Shown here piece by piece: positions 11,514 through 25,500 of a stretch of 64,000 nucleotides of DNA (its first letter is position 1; the number at the start of each line of letters is the position of its first letter). The notes below the pieces were generated by a model. The model saw only the letters and a list, made by a program, of their open reading frames with translations, was not told where the DNA came from and did no database searches. Source of the stretch: Echinococcus granulosus (Eukaryota > Platyhelminthes > Cestoda > Cyclophyllidea > Taeniidae); assembly GCF_000524195.1 (NCBI RefSeq), contig NW_020170468.1, positions 193,308-257,307 of the forward strand, in the 5' to 3' direction. The translations under genes and the position numbers were made by a program.

Positions 11514-14092
11514 TTAGAGACCAGGAGCAGGAGGAGGAGGAGGAGGTGGTGGGGGACAGTAGCCGTAACCTGCAGTTTGAGCCCAGTAGTCACCACCATT
11601 CCCATCACCACTATAGCCCATATGGCGCGGCGGCATTCCTAAGGAAGGAGTACACGTTCTGATCTACGTGTTCACGTAGGACTTACCAGGCAGTATAACG
11701 ATCCCGAAAACTGTATCAAGATTTCGGAAGTAGACCCGAACACCAAAGTTTACCTGGACCGCCGGGATGAGGCCAAGGCCCAGTTGGGCCAGGTCCGTAC
11801 CAGCCTTGGTATCCACGATGCCCCGGAGGTGGTGGGGGCGGCGGGGGTGGGGGGTAGTGACCAGCCACGTAAGTGGCGGGCGGCCCAGTCGGTGGCATGG
11901 CAGGAGGGTAGGCAGCACCGGGGTTTGGGACTCCCATGTATCCCCAGGCGGCTGGATGAGATGGCATTTGTGGAGGCGGCGGGAGTACCGACGCAGCTGT
12001 CGAAGTAGGAGTTCCACTACTTTTGTCCTCTCCCTCCTCTTCTGGCGCGGGAGCTACGCCCGGTGGGGGAGGCTGCTTCGGTGGGCCTGATCGTGCGGAT
12101 CGCATGCCGGGCGCTAAAATTATATCCGCTTTTTTAATAGGAATGCAATGTTCGTATAGCTAAATTAACAACCACAGGTGTAGACGTCATGTCAAGATGC
12201 AGTTAATCCCCGTGAAAATTCTACACGATATAAACAGTGGCGATGATCCTACCTGTTTGAACACTGAGACAAAACAAAGTGGTTCCAAACAAACTTATAA
12301 GGACCTACCAACTCCTGGGGGCAAAGTGGCGGCACCACCACCATAACCAACGCCTAACTCCGCCATAAGCGCAGTATATTCACTGTCCATTTTAGCCCTT
12401 TCCATCGGATTGATGCCCATATGTTCCATGGTGACCGAAGGATCGCGTAGTTTACAGTCTGACGCAAGATGACCGAAACCTGACAACGCACAACAGAGCA
12501 CAGACGTTCACAGATGCCAGGCAGCAAGTCACAAATGTCAGAGACAGTGACCTACCACCACACATGGAGCACTGGATCTTATTCGTAGCAATATTCTGCG
12601 CCTCCGCCATTGCCCTCAGACGCGCTAAACCCTCGTGTTCACGCAGAGTGCCGTTGAGGAGTGCCAGCTCACGAAGCTGCGACTTTCGCAGGTCATTTTC
12701 ACCCTCAGGAACCTCAATACCCTGGCGGATGATGCTTTGAATCTTCTCCACAGCCTTTTGGCACGACTCTGGAGTAGCAGCAGAAACGAAAGCATGAAGA
12801 GGTTCATCTTCACCGGGAATAGGCATTCCATCTCGGCGAATCAATTTCCCGTCTTTGACGGAACCTTTACCACGAATAATAATCTTCGCTCCAGTCTGCG
12901 CACAAATTTGTTGAGAAATAGTTTTACGTCAAAACGATAATTGCAAATATAGCGTAAACAAAAATGAATAAGCTTATAAAAGTCGACATTTGGCGAGCAA
13001 TAATCAAAGCCTTTGTGAAACCAGGAATGCTTGATTAGTGTTTCTAAGACTACTCAACTAAGAGAGCAAACTACACACCAAGAACGACTAATAAGGCTCA
13101 TTGGACGCAAACGAGCGCCTACAACGCCTCATCTAAATTAATGATAATAAACGGGACGCTACCTCCTTTTCTAAAGCTTTAAGCGTATTCCCTCGCGGTC
13201 CAATAAGCAATCCCACGAAATTAATGTGGGGGTGATCTTCTTGCGGTATGAATATCTTGTCCGTGATTTTGTTTTGTGGCGCTCTAGAAATGAAACACAA
13301 AACGAGGAAGCACCTGTAGTCTATTGGGGGTTTGTAATCGGGATTTAGCTCCAACATTTGCTGAATAAAATTGTGCCGATTCTCCTCCATTGTTTTACGG
13401 GTTCTATATTCACGGGTGTTTAACCGTTTCCCATCACTGCTGTAAACCGGCTCAGGTGAGGGGGACCTTAAAATAAAAAAGTGGATAGAGCAAGTGCTAA
13501 ATGGGATTCCTGAAAAGCAATGCGTTAAATTCCATACCTTACGCAAATGCAATCTCGTGTGAAATCTACCAGCGCTTTGATCTAACAGATGGAGCTCTAC
13601 TAAAATAGGATTAGGTATTAGTATAAGAGTTTACCCAAAAAAGCTAACGTCCCATATCTTATCGCTCGCCTATACGTGAAAAGACAAATTAGTTTAACGC
13701 ATTGCTGTCGATAAAAGATTATATACTAAAAGCAAACGGAACTAACAACGTACCTATCCTCAGGATTTGCCGGAATGCCCAAATCACCAGTCTTTAGGCG
13801 TCTTGTAATATCTTCTATTTGAAGTTGCACTTGAAGGAAGAATGTGGATAAAGTTCTACTTACAGATATACATTTTCTCTTGAGCTGGAGTCAGGTTTGG
13901 AGGCAATTGTGTAGGCATCCCAGGTACGTACGTTTTGTCATCATTTGCGTTGGACCAGCGGCTACGACGCTTTCGAGGCCTAACGATGGCCCATGCGCTC
14001 GGATCGTTAGTTTTTGACTCTAAAAGCCATCACTTACAATGGCTACGCGTACCACTCCCATCGGTGATGCACAGATAAGCTCGCTTACTCAT
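11514..14092 (-). CDS. SF1: splicing factor 1 (branchpoint-binding protein)
   Basis: Nine exons in phase (14053-14092 tentative, 13864-14019, 13754-13829, 13314-13466, 13163-13283, 12556-12895, 12309-12479, 11754-12113, 11514-11638) encode about 513 residues. In order: a basic N-terminus with RPRKRRSRW and PGMPTQLPPNLT; the SF1 helix-hairpin (LQLQIEDITRRLKTGDLGIP, ~65-85) running into RSPSPEPVY; a KH-QUA2 domain with VGLLIGPRGNTLKALEKE and IIIRGKGSVKDGK (~165-200); QUA2 with NDLRKSQLRELALLNGTLRE; a CX2CX4HX4C zinc knuckle (CSMCGGFGHLASDC, ~293); then a long proline-rich tail ending PPPPPPAPGL. SF1 recognises the intron branch point with U2AF in early spliceosome assembly. The KH signature is intact. 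The first exon is uncertain: the alternative donor GTAAGT would create a stop, so I used GTACGC. Confidence 0.95.
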
Positions 14093-14489
14093 ACCCAACG
14101 AAAAATGGCGAAAAACAGTAAAGGACTACCCGGACAGCTCACTAAAACAAATTTGCTTGGTTAAATGATTAAAATCAGACCACAGCAAGCTGTAAAGCTT
14201 TAGCAAAATCATCCCAAATTCAAAAGCAAAATTTTTTGCCTAAAAATAAGGCAATTGTTTGATGTTAATGCCACCAACTATTTAAAGTAATATAGTGGGA
14301 TATAATCCGAAAAATAGAGTAACCATTAGTACAAACCGACTAGTAACAGCGAGTCGGTATACCATTTAAAGCAAGAGAACAGGCAGAATTGAAAATAGAT
14401 CCAATGCTATTTTGTCTGTTGGTTTTGGTTTGAGATTTTTTATGCTGAAGCCTTATTAAATACTATTGGTTCAACGAACAGAGCAATGC

Positions 14490-14675
14490 CTGTAGTGCTC
14501 CAAGCCTTCTGTGAAAACGAAAATAGCCTTAATTCTAGAACAGGGAACAAAAAAGGGCTGAAGGAGCTACTAGCATGTCCTGGAGACCATGTCAACTACT
14601 GGATGGAAAAACCGGAGGCCTAAGCTCCGCGTACCCAAAACCAAGAGTTAAACAAGTAATAAACTACTGCAAAAC
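14490..14675 (+). repeat. dispersed repeat copy (family R)
   Basis: It begins CTGTAGTGCTCCAAGCCTTC, carries GAGCTACTAGCATGTCCTGG and ends ACCAAGAGTTAAACAAGTAA. The same order of blocks occurs at about 53.5 kb (GTAGTGCCCCGAGACTT, GGGCTACTGGCATGACCTGG, ACCATGAGCTACACAATGAA). Confidence 0.5.
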
Positions 14676-17600
14676 TATGGGAACTGACGCTTCTTGAGAC
14701 TTCTCCTCAGCCTTCTTGAGGCATTGTGATATGAAGTAGCTGTATATATTGCGTTCTGGAAGCCTGGAAGGCTGCCGAAAAGCTGGGATACCAAATTTTG
14801 TACTTGCGCTCTTCAAGTGTTTACAATGGCTTGTGTGCTTTGTGCTTTGTCGTAAGTATTTTAGTAAGGGCACTCGTTTACTCGATGTCCCTCTGTAGAA
14901 GGATTTGTTAAGCTTCATTTTTTTGGTAAATTAGGGTATACTTTAATTTGAGGTTAGCAAACGCTGGGACTTGCCTGAGTGGCTCAGTGGGAAATAGTTA
15001 TTTCCTTAAGGCTTTTTAAAGAGGGTGACCCCACTTTGTTCTACTTGGAACATTGCCATTTAAATCTGAGACCAAACGGGTTTGTGTATGCTACCAATTG
15101 TGAATTTATTATTTTTACTTAAAACAGTCGAAAATGAGTGTTTTTTAGGTTACAACCGCTCTGAGCATCTTTTGTGGATTGTTTTTTGGTTATTAAAACG
15201 ATTTTTGCAATTCGTTTGTATCTATCCCTTTTAAACGTTAAACGAAATCACTTGCAATGTTTTCAATCCTTTCAATGCTGTTGTTACCAACCGGAACTGT
15301 CATTTTATCCCACATAGCTGCTGTGCTATTCCAGTTGTGGTCACTTGACGTGGATGTAATCTACCTGTATCGGCATCAAAACCTTGATGACCCAGCATGC
15401 TTACACCAACTTAAGGGGTGGGGAGCGGGAAGAAGGTAATTGTTTTTTTTTTTAAATACCGATCTAGGTGCAAACATGCAAACATAATGTACATGATTGT
15501 TGGGAAACTGACTTTCATGTACATGCACTGTTTGCCTGTTTAATTTTTTTAAGAAAGGTGTGTAAAGTAGGATTACATTCAAACTTCTCCAATCTGATAG
15601 GAGTTAAAGGAAAAGTTTTGCTAGTAACTGTAATCCAAATTATGCCACATTCCCGTTAAAAGAGTAGGTTGATTTTTATGAACTGTTAAATCCCTTTTCT
15701 CGAAAGGCCGACATATACTTGCTCAATTCGTAACTTAGCTAACCTTAATAACCAAAAAATGCAAATTTGGGTTCTGAAATCCAGCTACTAGATGTCTAAC
15801 CCACCAACATTTTTGTTTGCAAGGCTTTACTGAGATAAACTTTTCAAAGTTTGGTCTCTTTTCACTCTTGTAATTTCATTAGTGTATCAACTTTTATTGG
15901 GAAAACCTATTTCTAATTTGAGCCTGCGATTTCCACGGGCTGGATATGATTTGTCGAAACTCCCAGTGTCCTTTGCAGTGTTCTTTGCTATGTACCTCCA
16001 AATGGCTAAGCAGTAACACCTTTTTCTATAGTTAGCATTAGCGGAAATTCTTTTAATCCATCCTGAATTTTTGGGTTAAAGAAGTTTAACTAATGATATA
16101 CGAACTTACCAGTGAATTCTACAGATATTTAAAACTTAATAATAACGTAAGTTGGCAGAATTTTAAAAAGATTTTGCTCAAGAAAATCAGCGGCTAGAAT
16201 GAATTATCAACGTATTGTATACGGCATTTAGACACTATGGTAAAACATCTTAGTATTCTTTGGTCCTTGTTTTTCGAAATGAACATAAAATAAAAAATAG
16301 CAATGGGCATGGTTCAAGGATAGTTAGGCTCTGAACCCTCGTTATTCAATATACAAGTTCACATCTTTTTCCGTTTTGACCTTTCTTTATTTGGAATATT
16401 TTATGGGTGTTCGTCCACAGGAAAAGGAATTCTTCGAAAAAAGTGGTGGACTAAGTTTTAGAAGATGAGCATAAAATCGTACTCCGTTTTCAGTGATGAA
16501 AATTTGCGTCTTTGGGAAAATTTGATTTAGATTCAGTTTGAAATAATCATCACTGGATTATTTGGGTACCTTAAATACATCTGAAATATTAGCTATATCC
16601 CAACTAACACACTGATGATCCCGACCGAATTCGGTTGCAATAGTCCGAATGCAACAACGTGGAAACTCTTTTCACTTACCTGCGTAATTACTTGCCATGC
16701 ACGCTTCTTTTACTTTCGCTACCACTGCTTTTTAATAGACATTTTCAGCATATCTGAGAAGCAGCACTAAACTCGTCTCCTTTGGTAACTTTTACACATA
16801 ATTGGCACTTTTTGGTCTTCCTTCTTGAGGCAAGAGTTCACGTCAAAGAGACCGGTTCGCTACCCGGTTTCCTTTTCATGCTTTACCTGAAATCACCCCA
16901 TTAGCATGACCTTTTACGTCTTCGCGAAAACTGCTTTATTCAAAAAAGTCATTCACTGATTCGTGCGAATGTAGTTCTCATTTCTGCTTTGGGTCTTGGT
17001 TTTAAAATGACTTATTTTTCAGCGTGGAAATTTCTAAAGAACTATGAACCTTTACTATCTACAATCTAACAACTCAGTAGGGAGTTTCTAATAAGTACGT
17101 CTTTGGTAAAAATAACGGTTAAGTTGATCTGAATAAACTAGTTCAGCATTAGTCTTCAAGAGGTGCTCACTCTTGATGCTATATTTTAACCTAATAAAAA
17201 GAACTCGTGAATTACCTTAGAAAAGGGGAATGTTCTAAATGGTCTTTTTACAGCGTGGTAGAAATTAATGGCCTCATACAACACTTTTTAGTGGTTCTGG
17301 ACCCATAGTTATTTATAGGTTAAGCAGACTTAAAATCATTTAGCAGGAAACAATTTTGAGGGATTTTCTAAAGCCCGATTGTTATTCATCTGAAGCCTAT
17401 ATACGATTTTCAGCGCGCACGCACTAGATGACAAATTGATGTGGGTATAACTTTAACCAAAATAATAGCACAATTTAAATTTGAATCGTCTGCGTAGTAC
17501 TTAGATCCTATTGCTACTTGATGTTCGCGCATCACGAAGTTCCATCAGCCGGTTTTTCTCAGAGTGAAAATTTCTTCGGGTTTGAGAACGGACTTGTTAA

Positions 17601-18304
17601 AGCAAACAAAGCACAGTTAACGACTAAGTATTTTGGTTTAAGGCGGATTCGGCTTTTAAATGACGAAAGTAGAAACTAGTGTGATTTATGTATACATTGC
17701 TCACAACAGTACATTGGAGTTTATAATAACCGGCTTAAAGGTACTATTACTGTTTTTGGTCCGCTTGAAGCAATGACAATTACTTTCAAAATGTTGCTTC
17801 TTTGATCATTTCCCGGTTTTCGACAAATTACCACCTTTAATGGAAATTGAATTCCTCAGTATATTATGTGAAAATCATTGTGAAATCGTTAAGATCGCTT
17901 AAATTTTAGGCAAATTGTACATTCGTTGATTGGAACATTGTATATTACAAACAGACTACTTAGTTCCGTTCGATCCACTCTGCAAATTCTCCACTTATAG
18001 GTAAAATAGGTTTCACAACCATTTATAATCATTGTAAGCCTAGATAAACTAATGTAAATGCAGCAGTCAACACTAGGTCTAATCCTTTGCACTATGTCAC
18101 TTGGGCTTGAGTTGACTACATATTGCTTGCCGATGCACCGCTCACCCGTAAATTATTTGAAATGCAAATAGAGTGGTCCAGGATATATGTCCCATAAGAT
18201 GCAAACATTGGCAGACAGAAGTTATTTACTGATGAATAGGTGATGCCAAGTACGTCAAGTGAATGAAAACCTTTTGCTGTTCGATGCATTACATTGTAAT
18301 TTGA
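14676..18304. other. no recognisable gene
   Basis: AT-rich sequence. A minus-strand ORF of 84 codons (14918-14664) shows no recognisable domain, and a decayed tRNA-like stretch lies near 14970-15045. No exon chain could be supported on either strand. Confidence 0.5.
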
Positions 18305-18785
18305 TTACTCAAAATGAGGTATAAGAGTTCGCCTTGGGATTGAACGCTTTTTGAAATCCGTCCACTTTTTCATCAGCCTGTAAGGGATCTCCATCATCTC
18401 ATCATTCTCAAAAATTTGTTCGGTGCCTTCCTGTTGAAAATAATGAGAAAGCCTCTCAGTAGCTTTATTTTACCTGAGTGGCATTTTTAAAACCTTTTAT
18501 TAGACACCTCATCTATGTTTCTGCCCTCCTAAGATACAACATAAAATAGTCAGAAACCTAGTAAGGAAAGTGAACCAAAACTAAATGCAAACATTTTATC
18601 ACATAAGGAAATAGAAAATAATCCTTCTCTGAACTGGGAAATATCTCAGTTAAAAGAAAAATGGGCTAAACGGGGATATTTACATAGACACTGGCTGATC
18701 TAGCAGGCATAGCCACGAATGCGATGGCACAGACGAAAGCCATGAAGAGCAGTGTTGGCTTGCATGTACGCATGCTGTCCTCCAT
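18305..18785 (-). CDS. candidate small secreted peptide precursor
   Basis: Exon 18684-18785 starts with ATG and encodes a classic signal peptide (MRTCKPTLLFMAFVCAIAFV, then AMPARSASVY with a likely cut after RSA), ending at a GTAAAT donor in phase 0. Exon 18305-18430 follows a TTTTCAACAG acceptor, also phase 0, and encodes 41 residues with dibasic sites (LMKKWTDFKKRSIPRRTLIP) and a TAA stop. A possible 21-bp microexon (18508-18528, EGRNIDE) fits between them in phase. The product would be 75-82 residues. Signal peptide plus KK, KKR and RR sites suggest a neuropeptide-like prohormone. No glycine precedes these sites, so amidated peptides are not predicted. I recognise no family; a short secreted effector is the alternative. 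Confidence 0.5.
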
Positions 18786-21700
18786 AGTAAGCAAGAAACC
18801 TGTCTGACTTCCTCGCCTCTCACCTTATTGTTTATATGCCTGTAGAGCGGCCAACCACAATGTTTTCTGACCTCGCTATTGGTCAAGTACGACTGCAGCG
18901 GTAGGAGATAACGCCAACTGAATTATTAACTCCGTGTAATTGTGGTGAATGTCTGGCACGTTAAAGTGAAAATCATCCGAAAAAGAAATTCTTTAACTTG
19001 GCAGTGGTTAGTGTTATTGCTTCCACCATTGACACTGAAAGAATACTTAAAAGAAAGCTATTATTTATAACTACATATATATGGATAATTTAACCTCTTT
19101 AAAGAATATAAGTGGCTTATCATCGTAACGTGTCAATTACAACATGAGCCCAACTTTGCTGCCCGGTTCCCACCTGCACTTCTTAATGCTTAGTAGACTG
19201 CATTTATTTCGACTGATAGAGAACACAAATCTAGAATAATATTTCACGAGAGTATCTCATATTCATCTACAATCCGTGAAGGATCCGCCAACTGTTGCAA
19301 AAAATTCAGATTTTCTGTAAAAATGGCAAAATTCAATGCAACATTTATGAAGGATTTGGGGGCAAGCTTGAACTGTTTACACTTAAATTTAATAGGTTAA
19401 AGTGTTACACAATTAAACACAACTGAAGCAGAGAGTTCAGCTATTTTTTGCCTTTCAAACATTTCTCTAGGCAGTTATAAAATCTTGTTTTGTTTAAGGT
19501 TCCGATTTCTTCATGGGTTTGGGCACGATTTAGCTTCACGGTCAATGTATCAAGTCAAGGCGAGAGTTTTGTAAATTCACTGTCAGGTGTTTCATTTCTT
19601 TTTAATTTTGGTCAAAGCTCCAAAGTAATTTTCTAATAATGAGAAATACGCGCATATTTCCCCTGATTACCACACAAACATGAATTACCCAGGTGTGTTC
19701 AAGCGAGATTTTAGCAATTTTGATTCGAATTTAAATTTTAAATACAAAGGGTTTCATAAATTTCGAATGCAAAATTAAACAGCGACTTAGTCTAACATTC
19801 TTCTAGTAAATTCTACGATTTATTTCGCAGAACTTTTCCCCTCTTTTACAGTCGTTTTTTGGTACAATTTTTTCACTAAACTTTTATTGAAACTGAAATG
19901 CAAGTTTTTTAGATAAAATTTATTATGCATGTAAGACTAGACATAACAAGGCTAATTGCTCACTATCTCTTGCCCAAAGTGTAATGGTGGCGCCTCCCCA
20001 CGTACTGAAGTGACAGCATTATTAATGGGGATGCAAGTTTAGCCAACCGCTACCAACTCTACAAAGTGTAGCTCTTGCATCAAGGTGGGAGTAGTCTCTA
20101 AGAGGGATTTTCGTGGGGTTGTTAAAGAGAATGATAACTTATTAGAATTATTAGAAATTAATCAAAGATAAGCTTCAAGAACATGTAAATTATGATTCTG
20201 TTGATTTTGAAGGCAAATGTTCTAAAAATAGGGAGTTTTGAGTCTAAAATTATTAACGTAAAAAGCGTTTCATTTGAGCCTTAGCGGTGTTAGGAAATAA
20301 TTCTACCATTGTAAAAACACTCCCGGTAGCTAATACGGACTTACAACAGTATTTGTTTAAACTAGTGCACTCCATTTTATCGACATTCCCCCCTATCAAA
20401 CTAGATCCTAAACTTGATAAGGTTTGTAAAATCAACTTTGTGCCAAAAACCCAAAGTTAATGTAGAAACTAGAAAATTTTAGTGTTGATTAGGCGATAAT
20501 AGAGGACGGCTCTAACCAAAAGGCCTTTATGAGGGCCAAACGACCCCAAACGCCTGTCAAACCCAGTCCTTGATTCTAACTAAATATTTTATTTCCGGTG
20601 TGTTGTTTTTTGGACTATGATTACTTGTCGAAGCTTGCATCGTCAAAATGAGGAACAGGAGCCGTAACGAGATGAGCAGAGCCTCCTGTTATTTCGACCC
20701 CATCTTCACTCCAAGAGCAGCCCTGGGTGAGTATTTTTTGAAGTCTGGTTTTTCCTCGCAATTTATTGTAAATATCCCATTGCAACCTTCATAGGAGTTT
20801 AAAATTTTGAAGAAACTACATATAGTCGCAGAAATTGTACCTGAAGGTGAATTGGGTTTCGCAAGAACACCTCAATCCAATCATATTTATGCAAACCACC
20901 TAAGACAATGCTTTTCAAAGTCATAAAGTAGTACACAAATGTGTAATCTCTTCAGGACTTGGTTAAAAATCGTATATTCTAGTCGGAAGGAAATACCCAG
21001 CACAATATTATTTTTTGAAGCGCAAATCCCCGAATTTTGTTCGAAAACCGAAAAATTTGCGGCTCCAATTAAAACCAGAGGTCAAATAGGGCGAAAGCAG
21101 AATTAGCTGATCGACCCAAAAATGCGAATGTCGACTCTGCTGCTTTTATGTAACAATAAATGATAGATTCCCAATGCAGTAAATGCAAGGTCGTCCAAAA
21201 AAAAAATCAATAGGGCAAATTTTGTCTCCTATGGTTTAAGACGAATACGATTCTCCACTCTGCGGAAGTTCTTCATCGTATTAAATATCTATATCCACCG
21301 TAACTTTTTTGCAATTTTTTTTCCAACTTTGCTTAGTAGATGCCTATCTCCACTCCGGATCAATAATAGGGAAACACATATCAATAAGCACTCTTCTGCT
21401 ATGACCTCCTTCCATTCGAAGCTTATACTTTTGGAGCACTTGTATTCTACAATAGCTGAGGACGCATTGGTTAAATGGATCCATTGATCCACCTAAGTTT
21501 TTGTCAAATTTCGATAAGCCCAATTATTCTGAGTTAATTATTTATACAAACCTCATGTGGTTGCTGCCCACTCATCACTTTACGTTGTTCTCAAGGCATT
21601 TCAGCACTATGAAGCCGTTACCGCATAACTGCAAAATTATTAAAAAATGATTATGCATAAACCATAAGTAAGACTTTCGTCAAAATCGTTTTCTATACAA

Positions 21701-22540
21701 AAGAAATCAAATAATTGAGTTATTAAGCTAAATACCTAACCTCTAAGCTCAATACTTCAACAAAGCATAAGTAACCATTCTTTTCACTTAAACTTATTGC
21801 ATGTGGTCATGTATGGCCGATCAAAGCCTTACTTTCAGCCAATGGCCAAGAGGTCAAATCTGATACTTTCTCCGAGGGACTCTTAAGAAACTTGTAAGAT
21901 GCTTTCCATCTTAGTACTGCTACAAGTGAAAAGAATCAACAAACAAAATCAAACACCAAAGAACGTAAAATACTTGCCAGCTCCTACATATAATAGTAAT
22001 TTCGCTGGCCCCCTAACCATTCCAAACCTCTCCCTTGACTATCGAAATTCACGTTGTTCCAATAAAAAGATTAGTGTCGGCCTTAAATCATCTGCTTGTG
22101 CAGCACTTCACTCGGTCAGTAAAGGCTGGATTTCGGCAAACTCGGAAAATTAGGTGCCAGGAATCTGCTCCATAAGTTTTAAAAACATTTTCACAACTAA
22201 CGTGTTTCCGAGTATATGATAAATATGTAAACTCGGTAATCTACAGCAGCAGGTAAAAATTAAGCTTCTTTTTCCCAAAATGATATGCCGTTTACTCGAA
22301 AGTTGAACTGCGATGGTACTAACATATTTTACAAACTTATGTGAAAGGACAGATCTACGCTAAACTTAACCCATCACATGCTTAACTGGCATTCCACTAT
22401 TTATAATCAAGCCCACAAAATCCCAGAAAAAAAGCAAAACATCTAGTGATCATTACTTGCCGACCCTTAAATACTTAAATTAATCGGATAGTTTTTAAAC
22501 CTAATGAAACCCAGAAACCACGGAATCCCTATGAGCGCTT
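18786..22540. other. no firm gene; one candidate first exon
   Basis: Mostly AT-rich and non-coding. On the plus strand at 20647-20725 an ATG opens a 26-codon stretch (MRNRSRNEMSRASCYFDPIF, then TPRAAL) ending at a strong GTGAGTATT donor. I could not find a convincing next exon. Nothing else is supported. Confidence 0.35.
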
Positions 22541-25500
22541 CTATTTATCATCAAATCCCATATTTCCAAGTATCTCTACCAACTGCTCAACATTGTCACC
22601 TCGCCGTGCCGAGATAAGCAGCACTTTTGGAGACAGCAAACCCGCCTGTGTAGCAGCATCGGATAGACAGGTGGAGAGTTTGTGGAGAGTCTCTTGTCCC
22701 GATGAAGGCGGAACGACGAGATCGATTTTTGTGCCAATGACGAGAGAAGTTCTCCCAGTATCATTCACAAGACGAGGATTAAATAGCTTCAACTCATGGT
22801 AGAGCACTTCCAGTTGGCAAGCAAAGTGAGCCGTGATCTCAGCTAATGAGAAGGCTCTTGAACCGTTAGTTAGAAAAGTACCAACATCGACTAGATAGAC
22901 AAGAACGCGACAGCCCTCGATGAGACTGAGAAACTGAGCACCTAAACCCGCGTTGCGTTCTGCTGCGCCCTCAATAAGACCGGGCAAATCTGCAACTGGA
23001 AATAAAAAATATGATTGTAAGGAAAGAAGGAAATACTGAGTAAGTGATGGACGGTTTGAGTCTTTAATTAAGTCATCAGTTTGGTACATCCTAATGAGGA
23101 GAAATAAGCTGTCAAGGTGTAGTACAGGTGGAACGCATACAAGGTATCATATGAGCCCTTTAAGAATAAACTAAAAAATATCGAGGATGTTGGAAATGTG
23201 CGGAATAAACTAGAACTCAATACGTCTTGCTAAGAACTTTTGAGTATACAATTAGGTTCCTCGAAATTTCTAATAAAAAGCAGTCATAACAAACATGAAG
23301 TAGATCAGTAATAACACCTCAAATTTTATAGTTATTAGCTGCCCAAGTTCACTAAAAATGACGAAACGTCTTGCACAACCCCATTTCATTTTAGAGATTT
23401 TAATTTAAAGTTAATTTAATTAATCTTGCATAAAAAATAGGACACTACAGTTCCATTCCCACCAAGATTCTAGAATGATATTACTGCAAAAGTGAAAATG
23501 ACGCGATGAACCATGTTTTAGCATTCCTATTATCCACTCACAGTTGGAACTGCGTCACCGCATGGTAAAAATGTCAAATGAACACCTATTTCATTCAATG
23601 TCCCCAATTCCAATTCAGCTCTTTATCCGACAGCCCCCATTAGCCAATATCATTTCATTTGGGATCCGTTTGGGTGGTACAACCCGGACCTGAATTTCAT
23701 CACCAGTAAAAGAATTTGGCACTACAGCTTTTCTCTTAGTCATGCCAGTCATAAGCTTTTGGTGTCAGCATTGTGCCCTGTTTATGATGTTATCCTCGAA
23801 TTTCTTGCTCTTTCTACTAAATTGTGTCAAAATACACGTTGTACTCGAACTGCTAGAAATTGTTCTGTATAAATTTAGAATATAACGACTGACAGGTACC
23901 TAACTCAGCCTCCTTATATCGGTTTTGAGCCAAATCCAACAAAACAGCTTCTTAGTAGACTGCCGTGTATTGTGAAGGTCAATGTGCTTATTTTACAGGT
24001 ACGTTCATGAAGAGCCCAAAAATGGTAACACGTCTGTGGTCCCTAAATTACACCTGTGTGGCGAAATATACAGTTCCATACATGCATAAATGCCCTTTTA
24101 TCCAGCGATGGTCGCATAGGGCTCATATTCAGGGAACTTCATTCAAATAGCTCGTTTTGTTTTTGACACTTGTGGTCTCCGGATCTAGCAGTACACCAGC
24201 AGTGTGCTTGTCGCCAGATGAGTATGCCTCATTGAATTTTCAGAGATGATTTTGGCTCCATATCATTTCCCACATTTAGTAACCAGGGTAGTCACTTAAC
24301 AAGGTTCAGCACGAGAAACGCACTCAACAGTTTGACACTGTCGTTGCCGCCTTTGTCATTATTTCGATGAAGGATTTTGAGAGTGCCGACGTGTGGTTGG
24401 AGGGTGGTGAAGGGATGTGGCGCGACTCGAGGTCGAGCTCGAGTCAGACGGCGCAGGAGGGTCGACTTGCCCGAGTTAGGACCACCCACCAACCCTACGT
24501 CAGTGAAATTGGTGAGTCGTAGCAGCAACCGTCGTGACTGGCCCATAGCACCGCGCTCAGCAAACCGCAGGGCAGCCTCGCCAATTCGTGGCAGGACCTC
24601 TACACTCCTACTTTGGTTGGCGGAAGCAAGAAATGCGTTGCCACGACCACCTGCACCACCACGAGCGGCAATCAGAGTCTCAGAGGGTGCAACGAGGGTC
24701 CACAGAAGACTCGAAGTATCGGTACGGTGGGCAGATATGGTTGAGTCTTCCTTCGAGGCTAACAAATGGACCTGCGTGTCTAAAGGCACCTAAGAAAGTA
24801 AGAATTTGGGTATATTCGACCAAAGCCCACGGTTTAAGGATGACTTACTAGGTTTCCTTGCATTACAAATTCAAGTCACGGCTACCTAAGGGGATGAATT
24901 TCTTACATTTAGTTTATCAGGCGAATTTGGTAAATTTCACTTGGTTTCGGACATGTATTGATAATTTGTACATCATCAATTTACTTTTTCAGTGTTTATC
25001 GATAAAAGTCCACTTAATCTAGTCATCAATAAGGCCTGAATAGTATTTTGCAAATTACGTGGCCTCAAGATTGTCCAAACGGTATTCCAATATTCCAAAA
25101 AGCAACGATGCAGGAAGAGACTAACTTCTCTTAGCAGTACCGATTTTACCCCACCTTAAATATTGACAAGAAAGTATTCCCAATTTTAAAAAGAACGAAA
25201 ACATTTAATGCAAGCGTAATTTTGACGTTTATTTTGCAATATGATTAATAGAGGTCATAACAGTAACTAAACTTCAGAAAATACAGGTATAATTTCATTC
25301 ACTATAGTTTTCAGAGGCTGTCAGAAGTGAATTCCAAATTTCGCCTTAAAGAAGTGAACGGTGCATTTTAGAAGAAAACTGCTCACCTGAGGTCACAGCA
25401 ATAAAATCTAACCCTTAACATCAAGTCTATTTACTGCGAGGAGGAAAGTTTGATTGGTTTTAACGGCAATCCAGATATACAATTCCCGCTCTTTAGAAGA

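Noticed and set aside
11767..12105. Plus-strand ORFs of 74-107 codons
   Set aside because: They are reverse-strand shadows of the proline-rich SF1 exon, which is GC-rich and therefore open in several frames.
12295..12501. ORF reading through into the intron before the SF1 zinc knuckle
   Set aside because: The apparent N-terminus is intron sequence; splicing restores CSMCGGFGHLASDC.
14664..14918. 84-codon minus-strand ORF
   Set aside because: No recognisable domain. Its end overlaps a repeat copy, and no splice-site or expression clue supports it.
24377..24851. Plus-strand ORFs of 87 and 138 codons
   Set aside because: They lie opposite the GTPase exon of MTG2, whose frame shows the G1 and switch motifs.
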